Positions 31,862 to 41,518 of a stretch of DNA of 64,000 nt are shown one piece after another. The position numbers were made by a program, and so were the translations under genes. Source of the stretch: Chryseobacterium balustinum (GTDB taxonomy: Bacteria > Bacteroidota > Bacteroidia > Flavobacteriales > Weeksellaceae); assembly GCF_900168205.1 (NCBI RefSeq), contig NZ_FUZE01000001.1:372001-436000 (forward strand), written 5' to 3'. Each line of letters opens with the position of its first letter. Position 1 is the stretch's first letter. The notes under the pieces were generated by a model, which made no database searches, was not told the origin of the DNA, and saw only the letters and a program-made list of their open reading frames with translations.

Positions 31862-33871
31862 ATGAATAATAAAGGATTTAACTGGTTTTTCCCTGTAATG
31901 ATTATAGCACTTGTGCTATTTTTTATCGCCACTTCTATGGGTGATAACAGTGCAAAATCGATCGATGAAGATTCGTTCTTCAAAGAGATGCAGGCTGGGA
32001 AAATTCAGAAAGTGTTGATAGACAAGCAAAAACAAAATGCTGAAGTCTATTTAACCAAAGCTGCTAAAACGGAAACGGTAAAAGCTCAAGAGAAAAGCTC
32101 AAACCCATTCTCATCATTGGGAATGACTCCAAAAGCAGATTATACACTTAAATATGGTGATTTGCAGTTGTTTTTATCAAAGTTTGAAACTTTGAAAACT
32201 GAGAATCCCGCATTAAAGACAACAAAAGATTATGCAGAAGGTGAAAGCCCTTTAATGAGTATTCTTATTCAGGCATTGATTTGGATTACAATTCTAGGTC
32301 TTTTCTATTTTATTCTTTTTAGAAAGATGGGCGGCGGTGGTGGTCCTGGTGGACAAATTTTTTCTATCGGAAAATCAAAAGCAAAACTTTTTGACGAAAA
32401 AGAAAAAATTCAAACAACATTTAAAGATGTTGCAGGTTTAGAAGGTGCAAAAGAAGAAGTACAGGAAGTGGTAGACTTCTTGAAAAATTCTGAAAAATAT
32501 ACAAAATTGGGAGGTAAAATTCCTAAAGGTGTACTTTTGGTAGGCCCTCCGGGAACAGGTAAAACCTTATTGGCAAAAGCTGTTGCAGGTGAAGCTAAAG
32601 TTCCTTTCTTCTCATTGTCAGGTTCAGATTTTGTAGAAATGTTTGTTGGGGTAGGAGCTTCAAGAGTGAGAGATTTGTTTGCTCAGGCTAAAGCAAAATC
32701 TCCGGCAATTATCTTCATCGATGAGATTGATGCAATTGGTAGAGCAAGAGGTAAAAATAATTTCTCTGGCGGAAACGACGAAAGAGAAAATACGTTAAAC
32801 CAGCTTCTTACAGAAATGGATGGTTTTGGTACCGATGTCAACGTTATCGTAATGGCAGCGACCAACAGAGCAGATATTTTAGATAAAGCATTAATGAGAG
32901 CAGGTCGTTTTGACCGTTCAGTTTATGTTGACCTTCCGGAATTGCATGAAAGAAGAGAGATTTTTGATGTTCATTTAAAGAAAATCAAATTAGACGAAAA
33001 TATAGACAGAGAGTTTTTATCTAAGCAAACTCCTGGTTTCAGTGGAGCAGATATTGCAAATGTTTGTAACGAAGCAGCACTTATTGCAGCGAGAAACAGC
33101 CATGAGTCGGTTACTAAACAAGATTTCTTGGATGCGGTAGACAGAATTATCGGTGGTCTTGAAAAGAAAAATATGGCAATCAAGCCTTCTGAGAAAAGAA
33201 GAGTGGCATTCCACGAAGCAGGTCATGCGACAATTTCTTGGTTGGTAGAGCACGCTTCACCACTTCTTAAAGTAACCATAGTTCCGAGAGGAAGATCTTT
33301 AGGAGCAGCTTGGTATCTTCCGGAAGAAAGACAATTGTCTACGACTGAGCAGATGCTAGACGAAATGTGTGCTACTTTAGGAGGAAGAGCTGCAGAGCAG
33401 GTAATCTTTGATAATATTTCTACGGGTGCCCTTTCTGATCTTGAGACAGTGACGAAAAGAGCTCAGGCGATGGTTACAATCTACGGTCTAAGCCCGAATA
33501 TTGGGAATATTTCTTATTACGACAGCTCAGGTCAGTCTGAATATAGTTTTGGAAAACCGTATTCTGAAGCGACAGCCTCTAAGATTGATGCCGAAATTAA
33601 AGGTATTATCGAAAACCAATATGAGAGAGCGGTAAGAATTCTTACTGAGAATAAAGATAAGTTGAATGCTTTAGCAAATAAACTGTTAGAGAAAGAGGTT
33701 ATCTTCCGCGAAGATTTGGAAGAGATTTTCGGTCAAAGAGCTTGGGATCCGGAATTGACTGAAAAACCGGTGACCAATACAATTCCTATTCTTGAAAAAG
33801 AAGAAGAGCAACCCAACGAAGAACTGAAGGATAGTGAAATTCAGGCTCCTGAAAGTTCTAGTCAAATCTAA
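31862..33871 (+). CDS. ftsH: ATP-dependent zinc metalloprotease FtsH
   Basis: 669 residues. TM1 (about 7-24) and TM2 (about 132-153) flank a periplasmic loop, followed by a Gly-rich linker. The AAA domain has Walker A GPPGTGKT (228-235), Walker [11 protein letters not shown] (283-292) and the second region of homology ([20 protein letters not shown]). The M41 protease site is HEAGH (451-455). It degrades misfolded membrane proteins and selected regulators. The C-terminal tail is acidic and variable. It forms an operon with rsfS and ends in a clear terminator. Confidence 0.96.
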   Translation: MNNKGFNWFFPVMIIALVLFFIATSMGDNSAKSIDEDSFFKEMQAGKIQKVLIDKQKQNAEVYLTKAAKTETVKAQEKSSNPFSSLGMTPKADYTLKYGDLQLFLSKFETLKTENPALKTTKDYAEGESPLMSILIQALIWITILGLFYFILFRKMGGGGGPGGQIFSIGKSKAKLFDEKEKIQTTFKDVAGLEGAKEEVQEVVDFLKNSEKYTKLGGKIPKGVLLVGPPGTGKTLLAKAVAGEAKVPFFSLSGSDFVEMFVGVGASRVRDLFAQAKAKSPAIIFIDEIDAIGRARGKNNFSGGNDERENTLNQLLTEMDGFGTDVNVIVMAATNRADILDKALMRAGRFDRSVYVDLPELHERREIFDVHLKKIKLDENIDREFLSKQTPGFSGADIANVCNEAALIAARNSHESVTKQDFLDAVDRIIGGLEKKNMAIKPSEKRRVAFHEAGHATISWLVEHASPLLKVTIVPRGRSLGAAWYLPEERQLSTTEQMLDEMCATLGGRAAEQVIFDNISTGALSDLETVTKRAQAMVTIYGLSPNIGNISYYDSSGQSEYSFGKPYSEATASKIDAEIKGIIENQYERAVRILTENKDKLNALANKLLEKEVIFREDLEEIFGQRAWDPELTEKPVTNTIPILEKEEEQPNEELKDSEIQAPESSSQI

Positions 33872-33899
33872 AATATCCTCTTTGGATTTTAAAATAACT

Positions 33900-33930
33900 C
33901 CCGACGAATAATCTATTTGTCGGGTTTTTT
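33900..33930 (+). terminator. Terminator of rsfS-ftsH
   Basis: CCCGAC (33900-33905) pairs with GTCGGG (33919-33924), with an AAT/ATT extension and a following T6 run. Confidence 0.85.
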
Positions 33931-33973
33931 GTTATTTAAACTATATTCTTAGACGAATTATAATTATATTTTC

Positions 33974-33981
33974 TATTTTTG
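33974..33981 (+). promoter_or_regulatory. -7 element of the LUD-cdsA genes
   Basis: TATTTTTG matches TAnnTTTG, 28 bases before the TTG start at 34010. Confidence 0.5.
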
Positions 33982-34009
33982 TATATAAGTTGACTAAAAA
34001 TATACTAAG

Positions 34010-34591
34010 TTGAGTTTATTTAAAAGAATTGTAAGCAGACTTACCAACCAGCCAGAAGATGATGAGAGGCAGAGCCTGGAAAAGCTTGGAGATTCGCTGA
34101 AAAATGCTGATCTCGACTACAAGTTTGCGCAATTATTTACGCATTCTGGTGGCTTTTTCAACTATTGTGCAGATGAAGCAGAAGCATTGCAGACTTTGAA
34201 CCAGATTTTAAAAATCGAAGGGATCAATTCTGTTTTTTGCTGTGATAAAGATCTTCAAGGATTTTTGAATGTAATCAAAATCGATAATACGCCCGAGCTG
34301 GAATCGCGTAACGATGCCGCTTTTATATCATGCGAATACCTTATTGCGTACGATGGCAGAATTATGCTTTCGCACAATAATATTCTACATTATCATTCTT
34401 CAAGGCTGCCCGGTAAAATAATTATTATGGCGAATGTTTCTCAGATCGTCAATAACTTGAACGACGCGATGGGCAAGATAAAACGTACCGGAAATATCAA
34501 AAACCTTACTTCAATTAGCGGAAACCATTCTAAGCTGGATGCTGCTGCAAACAATAATACGAAGCTGTTTTTACTCTTAATTGAGGATTAG
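34010..34591 (+). CDS. LUD-domain protein (LutC/YkgG type)
   Basis: 193 residues from a TTG start; no nearby ATG fits. The C-terminal half has LUD features (AFISCEYLIAYDGRIMLS, then SSRLPGKIIIMANVSQIV), as in LutC of lactate utilisation. No lutA or lutB lies nearby, so a role in lactate oxidation is not supported here. In flavobacteria this gene commonly sits between ftsH and cdsA as I recall. Cytosolic. It is likely co-transcribed with cdsA, 23 bases downstream. Confidence 0.8.
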   Translation: MSLFKRIVSRLTNQPEDDERQSLEKLGDSLKNADLDYKFAQLFTHSGGFFNYCADEAEALQTLNQILKIEGINSVFCCDKDLQGFLNVIKIDNTPELESRNDAAFISCEYLIAYDGRIMLSHNNILHYHSSRLPGKIIIMANVSQIVNNLNDAMGKIKRTGNIKNLTSISGNHSKLDAAANNNTKLFLLLIED

Positions 34592-34614
34592 CATCATTTT
34601 CTAAATTTTAAATT

Positions 34615-35487
34615 TTGGACAAAAACCTTATTCAGAGAACGCTTTCAGGGCTTGTTTATGTAGCCGTCATATTTCTTTGTGCAACTCCTTTTGGAACGCA
34701 GCTTTTAGACTCGGTTTCTCCGGGGCTCGTTCAGCAGCAATATTTATACTATGGTTTAATTAGCTTTCTTTTGCTGGTTGGAACATGGGAATGCATGAAA
34801 ATTATGAAATTCGGAGATGGCTACGAAAAGTGGGTTGTATTTCCGTTGGTACTCTTTATCTTCTATGTTTTCTCTAAACGATATTTTCAGCATGGGTTTT
34901 ATTTTGACTTCAGACTGTCTGAAATCTTAGCAATTTCATTAACCCTTATTGCAGTAATTACGCTATTTAAATTCTCAAACGAACTGTACATCGACAGCGG
35001 AAAGCTTATTTTTACCGTTATCTATGTCGCTTTGCCGTTTTCTTTTGCTTTAGGTTTGCCTAAATATTCTTCAATTGAAAATACGTTTTCGCTTGAAGTT
35101 ATTTTCCTGTTTATTTTAATTTGGAGCAGTGACACCTTTGCCTATCTGGTTGGGAAATTCTTTGGAAAACATAAAATGGCACCAAAAATTTCACCAAAAA
35201 AAACCTGGGAAGGCTACATTGGAGGTGTTGTTTTAACATTAGTACTGTCTTATTTTGTAGAACAATATCAACCACAGCTTCGTGGAAACTGGATGGTTGT
35301 AGGTTTTCTGATTGCTGCATTTGCACCTTTGGGAGATTTGGTAGAAAGTCAACTGAAAAGAAATTTTGGCGTAAAAGACAGCGGAAGCATCATTCCGGGG
35401 CACGGTGGAGTATTAGATAGGCTAGACAGTTTTTTAATTTGTGTTCCTGTCGTATATTTGTACTTTATTTTAGAAAAATTTATTTAA
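34615..35487 (+). CDS. cdsA: Phosphatidate cytidylyltransferase
   Basis: 290 residues from a TTG start (MDKNLIQRTLSGLVYV by initiation). About eight transmembrane helices are seen. The signature KTWEGYIGG with LGDLVESQLKRNFGVKDSGSIIPGHGGVLDRLDS is complete, including the metal-binding Asp residues. It makes CDP-diacylglycerol, precursor of all phospholipids. Psd, which acts later in the same pathway, follows 63 bases downstream; pssA is not in the window. Confidence 0.94.
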   Translation: MDKNLIQRTLSGLVYVAVIFLCATPFGTQLLDSVSPGLVQQQYLYYGLISFLLLVGTWECMKIMKFGDGYEKWVVFPLVLFIFYVFSKRYFQHGFYFDFRLSEILAISLTLIAVITLFKFSNELYIDSGKLIFTVIYVALPFSFALGLPKYSSIENTFSLEVIFLFILIWSSDTFAYLVGKFFGKHKMAPKISPKKTWEGYIGGVVLTLVLSYFVEQYQPQLRGNWMVVGFLIAAFAPLGDLVESQLKRNFGVKDSGSIIPGHGGVLDRLDSFLICVPVVYLYFILEKFI

Positions 35488-35550
35488 ACTTATATAATTG
35501 TTATGCTTCACAAAGCGTGTTGACCATAACAAACAACAATTAGTATCATT

Positions 35551-36204
35551 ATGAAATTACATAAAGAGTCGAAAGGAACTATTACAGTAGCAACTATACT
35601 TTTCGCAATTATTGCTGTGGCATCTATTTATTTTCTAGAGATGTGGGCGCTTTTGATTATTGTACCCTTATTGGTTATTTACAGTTTGGTATTTTGGTTC
35701 TTCAGAGTTCCGAATCGTGATATTTTGGATCACGTAGAAAATGTAATTGCTCCTGTAGACGGAAAAGTAGTAATGATTAAAGAAGTAGAAGAGGGTGAGT
35801 TTATCAAAGGAAAAGCAATTCAGGTTTCTATCTTTATGTCTCCGTTAAATGTTCATATTTGTAGATATCCGGTTTCTGGAGATGTAATTTATAAGAAATA
35901 TCATCCAGGGAAATACTTGGTTGCATGGCACGAAAAATCGTCTACAGAAAACGAAAGAACGACTATTGCGGTACAAAGTTTAACCAATCATAAAGTGGTT
36001 TTCAGACAGATTGCAGGATATGTGGCGAGAAGAATTGTTTTCTACTGTAATGAAGGTGATGCAGCAAAAGCTGGTCATGAGTTTGGTTTCATTAAATTCG
36101 GTTCAAGAATGGATGTTTTCTTGCCGCTCGATACCGAGATTATCTGTAAAATAGGGGATATTACAAAAGGTGGAATCGATGTGATTGCTAAAATGAGAGA
36201 TTAA
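35551..36204 (+). CDS. psd: Phosphatidylserine decarboxylase proenzyme
   Basis: 217 residues of the short (archaetidylserine-type) PSD family. It turns phosphatidylserine into phosphatidylethanolamine. Two N-terminal transmembrane segments (about 13-47) are followed by IAPVDGKVVMI, FMSPLNVHICRYPVSG and the self-cleavage site FGSRMD near residue 190, where the Ser becomes the pyruvoyl group. It follows cdsA and ends in a perfect terminator. Confidence 0.93.
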   Translation: MKLHKESKGTITVATILFAIIAVASIYFLEMWALLIIVPLLVIYSLVFWFFRVPNRDILDHVENVIAPVDGKVVMIKEVEEGEFIKGKAIQVSIFMSPLNVHICRYPVSGDVIYKKYHPGKYLVAWHEKSSTENERTTIAVQSLTNHKVVFRQIAGYVARRIVFYCNEGDAAKAGHEFGFIKFGSRMDVFLPLDTEIICKIGDITKGGIDVIAKMRD

Positions 36205-36224
36205 TATTTAAATAAAAATATATG

Positions 36225-36255
36225 AAGACTGTTTCGCGAGAAGCAGTCTTTTTTG
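36225..36255 (+). terminator. Terminator of psd
   Basis: AAGACTG (36225-36231) pairs with CAGTCTT (36244-36250), extended by TTC/GAA inside, then a T run. The rest of the 321-base gap to the next gene is AT-rich and shows only a promoter near 36490. Confidence 0.88.
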
Positions 36256-36489
36256 TTTTGTATAATGAGTTTTTAGAAGTTGGATATAACCTGTGCTTAG
36301 ATTGTTGTACGAAAATGGGCATATTAAAAAAATTGATAAATCAAATATTTGGGAATTTGGATTTAAATGAGATAGTAAACTGCTATTATTTTGGTTTTAT
36401 TTTTATTAAATCATAATCATTTTTAATGAAATAATGATGTATTGATACTCATTACATGCTTTAAGTGATATTGGTATTGTTTTAATTGG

Positions 36490-36497
36490 TATTTTTG
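36490..36497 (+). promoter_or_regulatory. -7 element of the PNGase F-like gene
   Basis: TATTTTTG matches TAnnTTTG, 28 bases before the ATG at 36526. A TTG at 36471-36473 lies 16 bases upstream, slightly short of the usual -33 spacing. Confidence 0.5.
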
Positions 36498-36525
36498 GCG
36501 TGAAATCAAAAATCTAAATTTTTAA

Positions 36526-37854
36526 ATGAAAAAAATTCTACTTCCTTTATTGGTCTTCACGGGACTTTTTAAAATGCAGGCCCAAACAAACATCAATGTA
36601 TTTTCACAGATCGTTTTTTATGATGGTTATGCTGCCAACGTTTCTAATCCGGTTCCGGCGAATACAATCCGACTTGCTAATTATAGATATGCTAAAAAAT
36701 TAACGGATGCAGAGCTGAATTCTTTTCAGAATAAAATTACAATGAATGTTACCATTGGAGCTTTATGTGATAATTATGACAGAATTGGAGGGGTGCATCT
36801 GGCTTTAGTTCCGAAAAATCAAACGACCTATGCTTTAAGTGATACGAATGTGAAAAGAATTGAAATCGGAAGATACATCACACCGTTTATGAATAAAAAT
36901 ATTTCTCCGACTTCTGTTCCTTATACGTATAATGTTGATAATCTTTATTCGGTTTTTAGCAATACTGATTTAAGAAATATCTATGATATGTATGTAGAGC
37001 TTGATGTTTTTGGAGTTCCTTATGCAGCAAATACCCAAGTCGCAGGTTGCTCGGGAAGAAATGATGTCTTTGCCGGAACGCTTGATTTTGTTACTTCTAA
37101 TGATCCTGCAATAACGACTTCTTACAATAATTTACTACCGTTATTAGATTCCAATGAATTAAATAATTATAACAATACAGATCAACCTGGTCAAACGGTA
37201 AGATTGGTGAATTTTTCCCTTAACCAAAGTACAGATAATGCCAAATTTTTCATTGTTACTACACCACATGGAGCTGGTTCGGGAGGAGAGGAGTATATTA
37301 GAAGGCAGAACTTTGTTTCTTTAGATAATTCTCAGGTACTGACCTTTACACCGGGTGGGAAATCTTGTGAACCCTACCGAATGTATAACACGCAGGGAAA
37401 TGGTATTTATGGAACAAACGCACAAAGTACAACTTGGTGGTCATCTTGGAACAATTGGTGCCCCGGAGATTCAGTACCTATCAGAAGTTTTACCGCAGCA
37501 TCGCTTTCTGCAGGAAGTCATACTATAAAATATGAAGTTCCGGCAGCGGTTTTTAACGGACAAGACGGAAGAATTGTACTTTCTATGTATATGCAAAGTT
37601 CTAATCAGTTTTTGTCTGTGAAAGATGTATCAACGGTTGATGTTTCAGTTTACCCAAACCCTACTGCGGATTTTGTGAATATTAAGTCTGATAAAAAAGT
37701 AAGAAATGTAATTATTTATTCGCTTGACGGAAGAAGATTGAATGAAGTAAAAGATTCTAAAATCGATTTTACAGCTTACCCATCCGGAAATTATTTGTTA
37801 GATATTACGTTGGAAGGTGGAGCTCAGTTTAAGCATAAAGTAATTAAAAAGTAG
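36526..37854 (+). CDS. PNGase F-like peptide amidase with T9SS sorting domain
   Basis: 442 residues. A signal peptide (MKKILLPLLVFTGLFKMQAQ) precedes two jelly-roll-like domains that resemble PNGase F of Elizabethkingia, which removes N-glycans from glycoproteins. CDNYDR (D85) matches the CDEWDR motif holding the catalytic Asp60. IEIGRYITPF matches YEIGRFITPY. E159 and the E255/E256 pair fall where Glu118 and Glu206 are expected, and NNWCPGDSVPIR matches GWCPGMAVPTR. Overall identity looks low, so the substrate may differ. A type A T9SS sorting domain (about 372-442, VSVYPNPTADFVNI ... HKVIKK) points to export across the outer membrane. Confidence 0.8.
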   Translation: MKKILLPLLVFTGLFKMQAQTNINVFSQIVFYDGYAANVSNPVPANTIRLANYRYAKKLTDAELNSFQNKITMNVTIGALCDNYDRIGGVHLALVPKNQTTYALSDTNVKRIEIGRYITPFMNKNISPTSVPYTYNVDNLYSVFSNTDLRNIYDMYVELDVFGVPYAANTQVAGCSGRNDVFAGTLDFVTSNDPAITTSYNNLLPLLDSNELNNYNNTDQPGQTVRLVNFSLNQSTDNAKFFIVTTPHGAGSGGEEYIRRQNFVSLDNSQVLTFTPGGKSCEPYRMYNTQGNGIYGTNAQSTTWWSSWNNWCPGDSVPIRSFTAASLSAGSHTIKYEVPAAVFNGQDGRIVLSMYMQSSNQFLSVKDVSTVDVSVYPNPTADFVNIKSDKKVRNVIIYSLDGRRLNEVKDSKIDFTAYPSGNYLLDITLEGGAQFKHKVIKK

Positions 37855-37872
37855 TTTAAACATTCATATCAA

Positions 37873-37906
37873 CAGAAAAGAGAAGCCAATTGGTTTCTCT
37901 TTTCTA
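37873..37906. terminator. Bidirectional terminator
   Basis: AGAAAAGAGAA (37874-37884) pairs with TTCTCTTTTCT (37895-37905), between two convergent genes, with the palindrome CCAATTGG in the loop. Confidence 0.75.
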
Positions 37907-38251
37907 TTGTATGTAGCCTTTTACTTCTTTAATTAAGCTTAAAATAAAATCCACAGGCAAATCCTCATTTTCATCAATTAAAAGGATTTTAAACTTCTTT
38001 CTGCCTTCGCTGATGAGCTCTGGGTAGTCTAATCGGTCACCATGATAAAAGCTGATGTAGTGTTTTTTATGCTTTTGGCTGTAATAAAGATAGCAGAGCA
38101 TTTTCTTTTTAAACTTAAAAAATGGTAAGCCGAAACTCAGAGTTTCTGTAATGTTTTCGATGTCAGATTCTAAAATCTTTTTTCTTAAAAACAAAAGAGT
38201 ACTTCTTTCAGGCTCATCGATTCTGTAGAAGTACTCTTGTATAGGATTCAT
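37904..38251 (-). CDS. DUF1801 protein
   Basis: 115 residues. The single domain matches DUF1801 (ETLSFGLPFFKFKKKMLCYLYY, then KKHYISFYHGD). It is a small cytosolic protein of unknown function; the fold is related to the N-terminal half of the protein at 697-1311. It lies 22 bases after the ABC exporter gene on the same strand. Confidence 0.75.
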   Translation of the reverse strand: MNPIQEYFYRIDEPERSTLLFLRKKILESDIENITETLSFGLPFFKFKKKMLCYLYYSQKHKKHYISFYHGDRLDYPELISEGRKKFKILLIDENEDLPVDFILSLIKEVKGYIQ

Positions 38252-38273
38252 TTTAAATTAGATTTAAAATAGT

Positions 38274-40112
38274 TTAGTCAAAATTCTGAAGTTCAACCAA
38301 TTTGTGGTAAGTTCCTTGTTTAGCAATAAGCTCATGGTGGCTTCCTTGTTCTACAATTTCGCCTTTTTCCATCACAACAATCCAGTCTGCTTTTTGGATG
38401 GTAGAAAGTCGGTGCGCAATCACAAGCGACGTTCTGTTTTCCATCATTTTCTCAAGGGCATCTTGTACAAATTTTTCAGATTCTGTATCTAAAGCAGAAG
38501 TTGCTTCATCCAAAATCATAATCGGTGGGTTTTTAAGAACCGCTCTTGCGATAGAAACTCTTTGCTTCTGTCCGCCAGAAAGTTTTCCTCCATCGTCTCC
38601 GATATTCGTATCATAACCATTTGGAAGCTGAGAAATAAATGAATCTGCGTTGGCAATTTTTGCGGCAGCGATTACTTCATCTCTTGTTGCTTCAGGTTTA
38701 CCCATCAAAATATTGTTGTAAACGGTGTCGTTAAACAATACAGATTCTTGGGTTACCATTCCTAAAAGTTTTCTGTACTCACTGATTTTTAAATGCTTGA
38801 TATCGGTGTTGTCAATTAAGATCTGTCCTTCAGAAACATCATAAAAACGTGCTAAAAGATTGGCAATTGTAGTTTTTCCGCTTCCACTTTGACCAACCAA
38901 GGCAACAGTCTTTCCTTTCGGAATGATAAGATTAAAATTCTTTAGAATTAAATTAGATTTATCATAATAGAAACCGATATTTTTAAATTCTATTTGTTTA
39001 TCAAGAGTAGAAATAGAAACCGGTTCTGCAACTTCTTCAATTTTTACATCAGCTTCAAGAATTTCTAAAACTCTGTGTAAAGAAGCTTCTCCTTTTTGAA
39101 CATTAGAAATAGAAGCTGATAAACTTTTTACAGGAGGTAAAATCTGGAAGAACATTCCTAAAAACACCAAAAAGTCTTCCGGAGCAATACTGTGATCTAC
39201 AATAATTTGTTTTCCACCATACCAGGCGATGATTAAGAAAGTCACGGATCCTAGAAATTCGCTTATAGGGGAAGCTAATTCTTTTTTTCTACCCAATCTT
39301 ATCGAGCTGTTGATCCATTTTTGCATAGAACCCATGAATCGGTTGTCCATAATTTTTTCAGCGCTGAAAATCTTAATCACTTTTGATGATTTTAGAGTTT
39401 CATCAACGATAGAGAAGATGGTACCCATTTCGTTTTGAGCTTCGTGAGAATCTTTTTTAAGACTTTTTCCGATGAGAGCAATCATGGTTCCCATTACCGG
39501 TAAAACCAAAAGCGAGAAAAGGGTAAGTTCCGAACTCAGCCAAAAAAGACTGATTAAGGTACTGATTAGCATAAATGGAGCATTGATTAAATCCACTAAG
39601 CTTCCTAAAATGTTTCCTTCAACTTCACCAACGTCATTTGACATACGAGACATCATGTCGCCTTTTCTACTTTCTGTAAAAAATGAAACAGGCAAAGCCA
39701 AAACCTTGCGGTACATTTCTCCACGAAGGTCTTTGGTAACCCCAACACGGTAATTAATCAAAAGGTAAGAGCCTAAATATCTGAAAATATTTCTCAGTAA
39801 AAACATAAACGCCGTGATAACACAAAGCCAAGCTAAAACATTTAACGTACCATAAGCATCAACTAAAGTCTGAATGTAATAATTAGAGTATGACTTAAGA
39901 TAAGTAAATAAATCGACGAGGTCTCCCGAATATACAGGAGCAGCTGTAAATTTTTGACGTTTAATAGTTCCAAAAAGCATTCCCAGAACGGGCAATATTG
40001 TTCCTAAAGAAGCAATCTGAAATAAAGAATAGAGAAGGTTGAAGAATAAACTCCCGTAAATATATTTCTGATGCGGTCGTGCGAATTTTAGTATTTTTTT
40101 ATATTCGTTCAT
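38274..40112 (-). CDS. ABC exporter, MsbA-like (fused permease and ATPase)
   Basis: 612 residues. A six-helix exporter-type membrane domain (about 1-340) is fused to an ATPase domain with Walker A GQSGSGKT, signature LSGGQKQRVSIARAV, Walker B PIMILDEATSALD and the H-loop AHRLST. It resembles lipid-A flippase MsbA and multidrug exporters. In flavobacteria a single essential MsbA-like protein is common, but the substrate is not proven by sequence. It follows the M28 peptidase gene on the same strand. Confidence 0.9.
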   Translation of the reverse strand: MNEYKKILKFARPHQKYIYGSLFFNLLYSLFQIASLGTILPVLGMLFGTIKRQKFTAAPVYSGDLVDLFTYLKSYSNYYIQTLVDAYGTLNVLAWLCVITAFMFLLRNIFRYLGSYLLINYRVGVTKDLRGEMYRKVLALPVSFFTESRKGDMMSRMSNDVGEVEGNILGSLVDLINAPFMLISTLISLFWLSSELTLFSLLVLPVMGTMIALIGKSLKKDSHEAQNEMGTIFSIVDETLKSSKVIKIFSAEKIMDNRFMGSMQKWINSSIRLGRKKELASPISEFLGSVTFLIIAWYGGKQIIVDHSIAPEDFLVFLGMFFQILPPVKSLSASISNVQKGEASLHRVLEILEADVKIEEVAEPVSISTLDKQIEFKNIGFYYDKSNLILKNFNLIIPKGKTVALVGQSGSGKTTIANLLARFYDVSEGQILIDNTDIKHLKISEYRKLLGMVTQESVLFNDTVYNNILMGKPEATRDEVIAAAKIANADSFISQLPNGYDTNIGDDGGKLSGGQKQRVSIARAVLKNPPIMILDEATSALDTESEKFVQDALEKMMENRTSLVIAHRLSTIQKADWIVVMEKGEIVEQGSHHELIAKQGTYHKLVELQNFD

Positions 40113-40162
40113 TAAATAAAATTGGATAGCAAAATTAATTAAAATATAATGATAAGACGTCT

Positions 40163-41086
40163 TTAATCGAATTTTACTTTATCATTATATTTTGGGTTGA
40201 AATTTTTAGGGCTCAATTTCTCCAAAGTTTTTGCAAAGTTATTGATAATCTGCGTCATATTTTCAGAATTTACGATGCTTATATCGTCATTTGACTGATG
40301 ATAATGGGTGATTTTACTCATATCTGCAGTAGAAATAGAGTGTGCAATTATTTTCTTTTTCACAAAACTTACATTGTCTGATCTGTAAAACAATTGTTGT
40401 TTAGCATACGGGTCTGGGTAGATTTTTAAACCATTCACAGCATTTTTATTAAACAATTCGTCAAGGTCAGAAAACTCGTCACCGGTAATAAATACTGTGT
40501 TTTTACCAAATTCTGCTTCTGTTGCCACCATTTCAAAATTAAATAATGCTGAAAGGTTATTGTAAATAGGATCTAAATTTTTATCCTCAGAAATAGCAAT
40601 CGAACCTAGCATTCCTTTTTCTTCCCCATTAAATGCCATGAAAACCATTGAGAAGTCAGGTTTTTTATTTTTAAAATAATCGGCAATACCTACTAAAGTT
40701 GTAATTCCGCTTGCGTCGTCATCTGCACCGTTGTAAATATTGTCACCTGATTTATTGCTTACTCCGATATGATCAAAATGTCCAGAGAATCCTAAAAGCT
40801 TCTCAGATTTTCCTTTTTTAATTCCACATACATTGTAAGCTGTTTTTCCTTTATAATCAAATGGAACGAGATAAGATTTTCCGGTACAATATTCTAAATT
40901 ATTTTCTTTAAAAAGCTGAGCGATGTATTCTGCTGCTTTATCGTTTTCGGGCGTTCCGATTTCACGACCTTTCATTTCGTCTGAAGCAAGCGTTGAAATA
41001 ATGGTTTTTACTCTCTCTTCCGAAACATCTTGTGCAAAAGCCGAAGCAGAAAAAAGTGAAAGGAAAATATAGGTTAGTTTTTTCAT
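40163..41086 (-). CDS. M28-family zinc aminopeptidase, secreted
   Basis: 307 residues with a signal peptide (MKKLTYIFLSLFSASAFA). Zinc ligands of the M28 fold are visible: H in SGHFDHIG, D in NGADDDASG, the catalytic/ligand Glu pair in AFNGEEKGMLGS, and a late His in THYHQSNDD. It would remove N-terminal residues from peptides in the periplasm or outside. No T9SS tail is seen. Confidence 0.88.
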   Translation of the reverse strand: MKKLTYIFLSLFSASAFAQDVSEERVKTIISTLASDEMKGREIGTPENDKAAEYIAQLFKENNLEYCTGKSYLVPFDYKGKTAYNVCGIKKGKSEKLLGFSGHFDHIGVSNKSGDNIYNGADDDASGITTLVGIADYFKNKKPDFSMVFMAFNGEEKGMLGSIAISEDKNLDPIYNNLSALFNFEMVATEAEFGKNTVFITGDEFSDLDELFNKNAVNGLKIYPDPYAKQQLFYRSDNVSFVKKKIIAHSISTADMSKITHYHQSNDDISIVNSENMTQIINNFAKTLEKLSPKNFNPKYNDKVKFD

Positions 41087-41460
41087 ATCTAAATTGATTA
41101 GTTTAATTATAATCGAATCTGTCGCAATTTTAGATGAAATGTTGCAAAGTGATTAAAAATATCTAAATAATCTGTTGTGTATTTTTGTATTTCGGAAATA
41201 ATTGAAACTCCATTGTTTATCTTATTTTCATAATATGAATTGATTTTCTTAGTCTTGCTTTGCGTTTACTTATCGCAATGCTAAACAAAGTCTTTTTGAA
41301 AAAGAAATATTTCTTAAAATAAACAAAGGCACTTCATTTTAAATAAATAATACAAAGAAAGTAGTTGTGGTTGATTATTAGCTGGTTCTATTTCTTTTAC
41401 CCATAAAGGATTAAATTGTTTAATGTCATTTTATTTTCAAAAATCTGTGCAATCTGTGGG
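41087..41460. other. Long intergenic region with possible repeat remnant
   Basis: The 432-base gap between the M28 and DUF4293 genes holds no credible reading frame. Near its right end TCAAAAATCTGTGCAATCTG (41439-41458), and GTCGCAATTTT/TTGCAAAG near its left end, look like decayed arms of the hairpin elements A-C, but they do not pair well. A GCTTTGCGTTTAC and AACAAAGGC pair lies between. No promoter was settled. Confidence 0.35.
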
Positions 41461-41495
41461 AAATAAAAAAACAGCTCCCAAAAAGGAAGCTGTTC
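41461..41495 (-). terminator. Terminator of the DUF4293 gene
   Basis: AACAGCTCC (41470-41478) pairs with GGAAGCTGTT (41485-41494) with one bulge. On the - strand it is followed by a T run. Confidence 0.8.
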
Positions 41496-41518
41496 TCACT
41501 CAAAAAATCGTTGTACGG

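Noticed and set aside
34010..34591. Lactate-utilisation operon member (lutC)
   Set aside because: The LUD domain alone is present; no lutA or lutB is nearby and the neighbours are ftsH and cdsA.
36222..36416. 64-codon open frame after psd
   Set aside because: It starts inside the psd terminator hairpin, has no promoter or family likeness, and looks like chance translation of AT-rich DNA.
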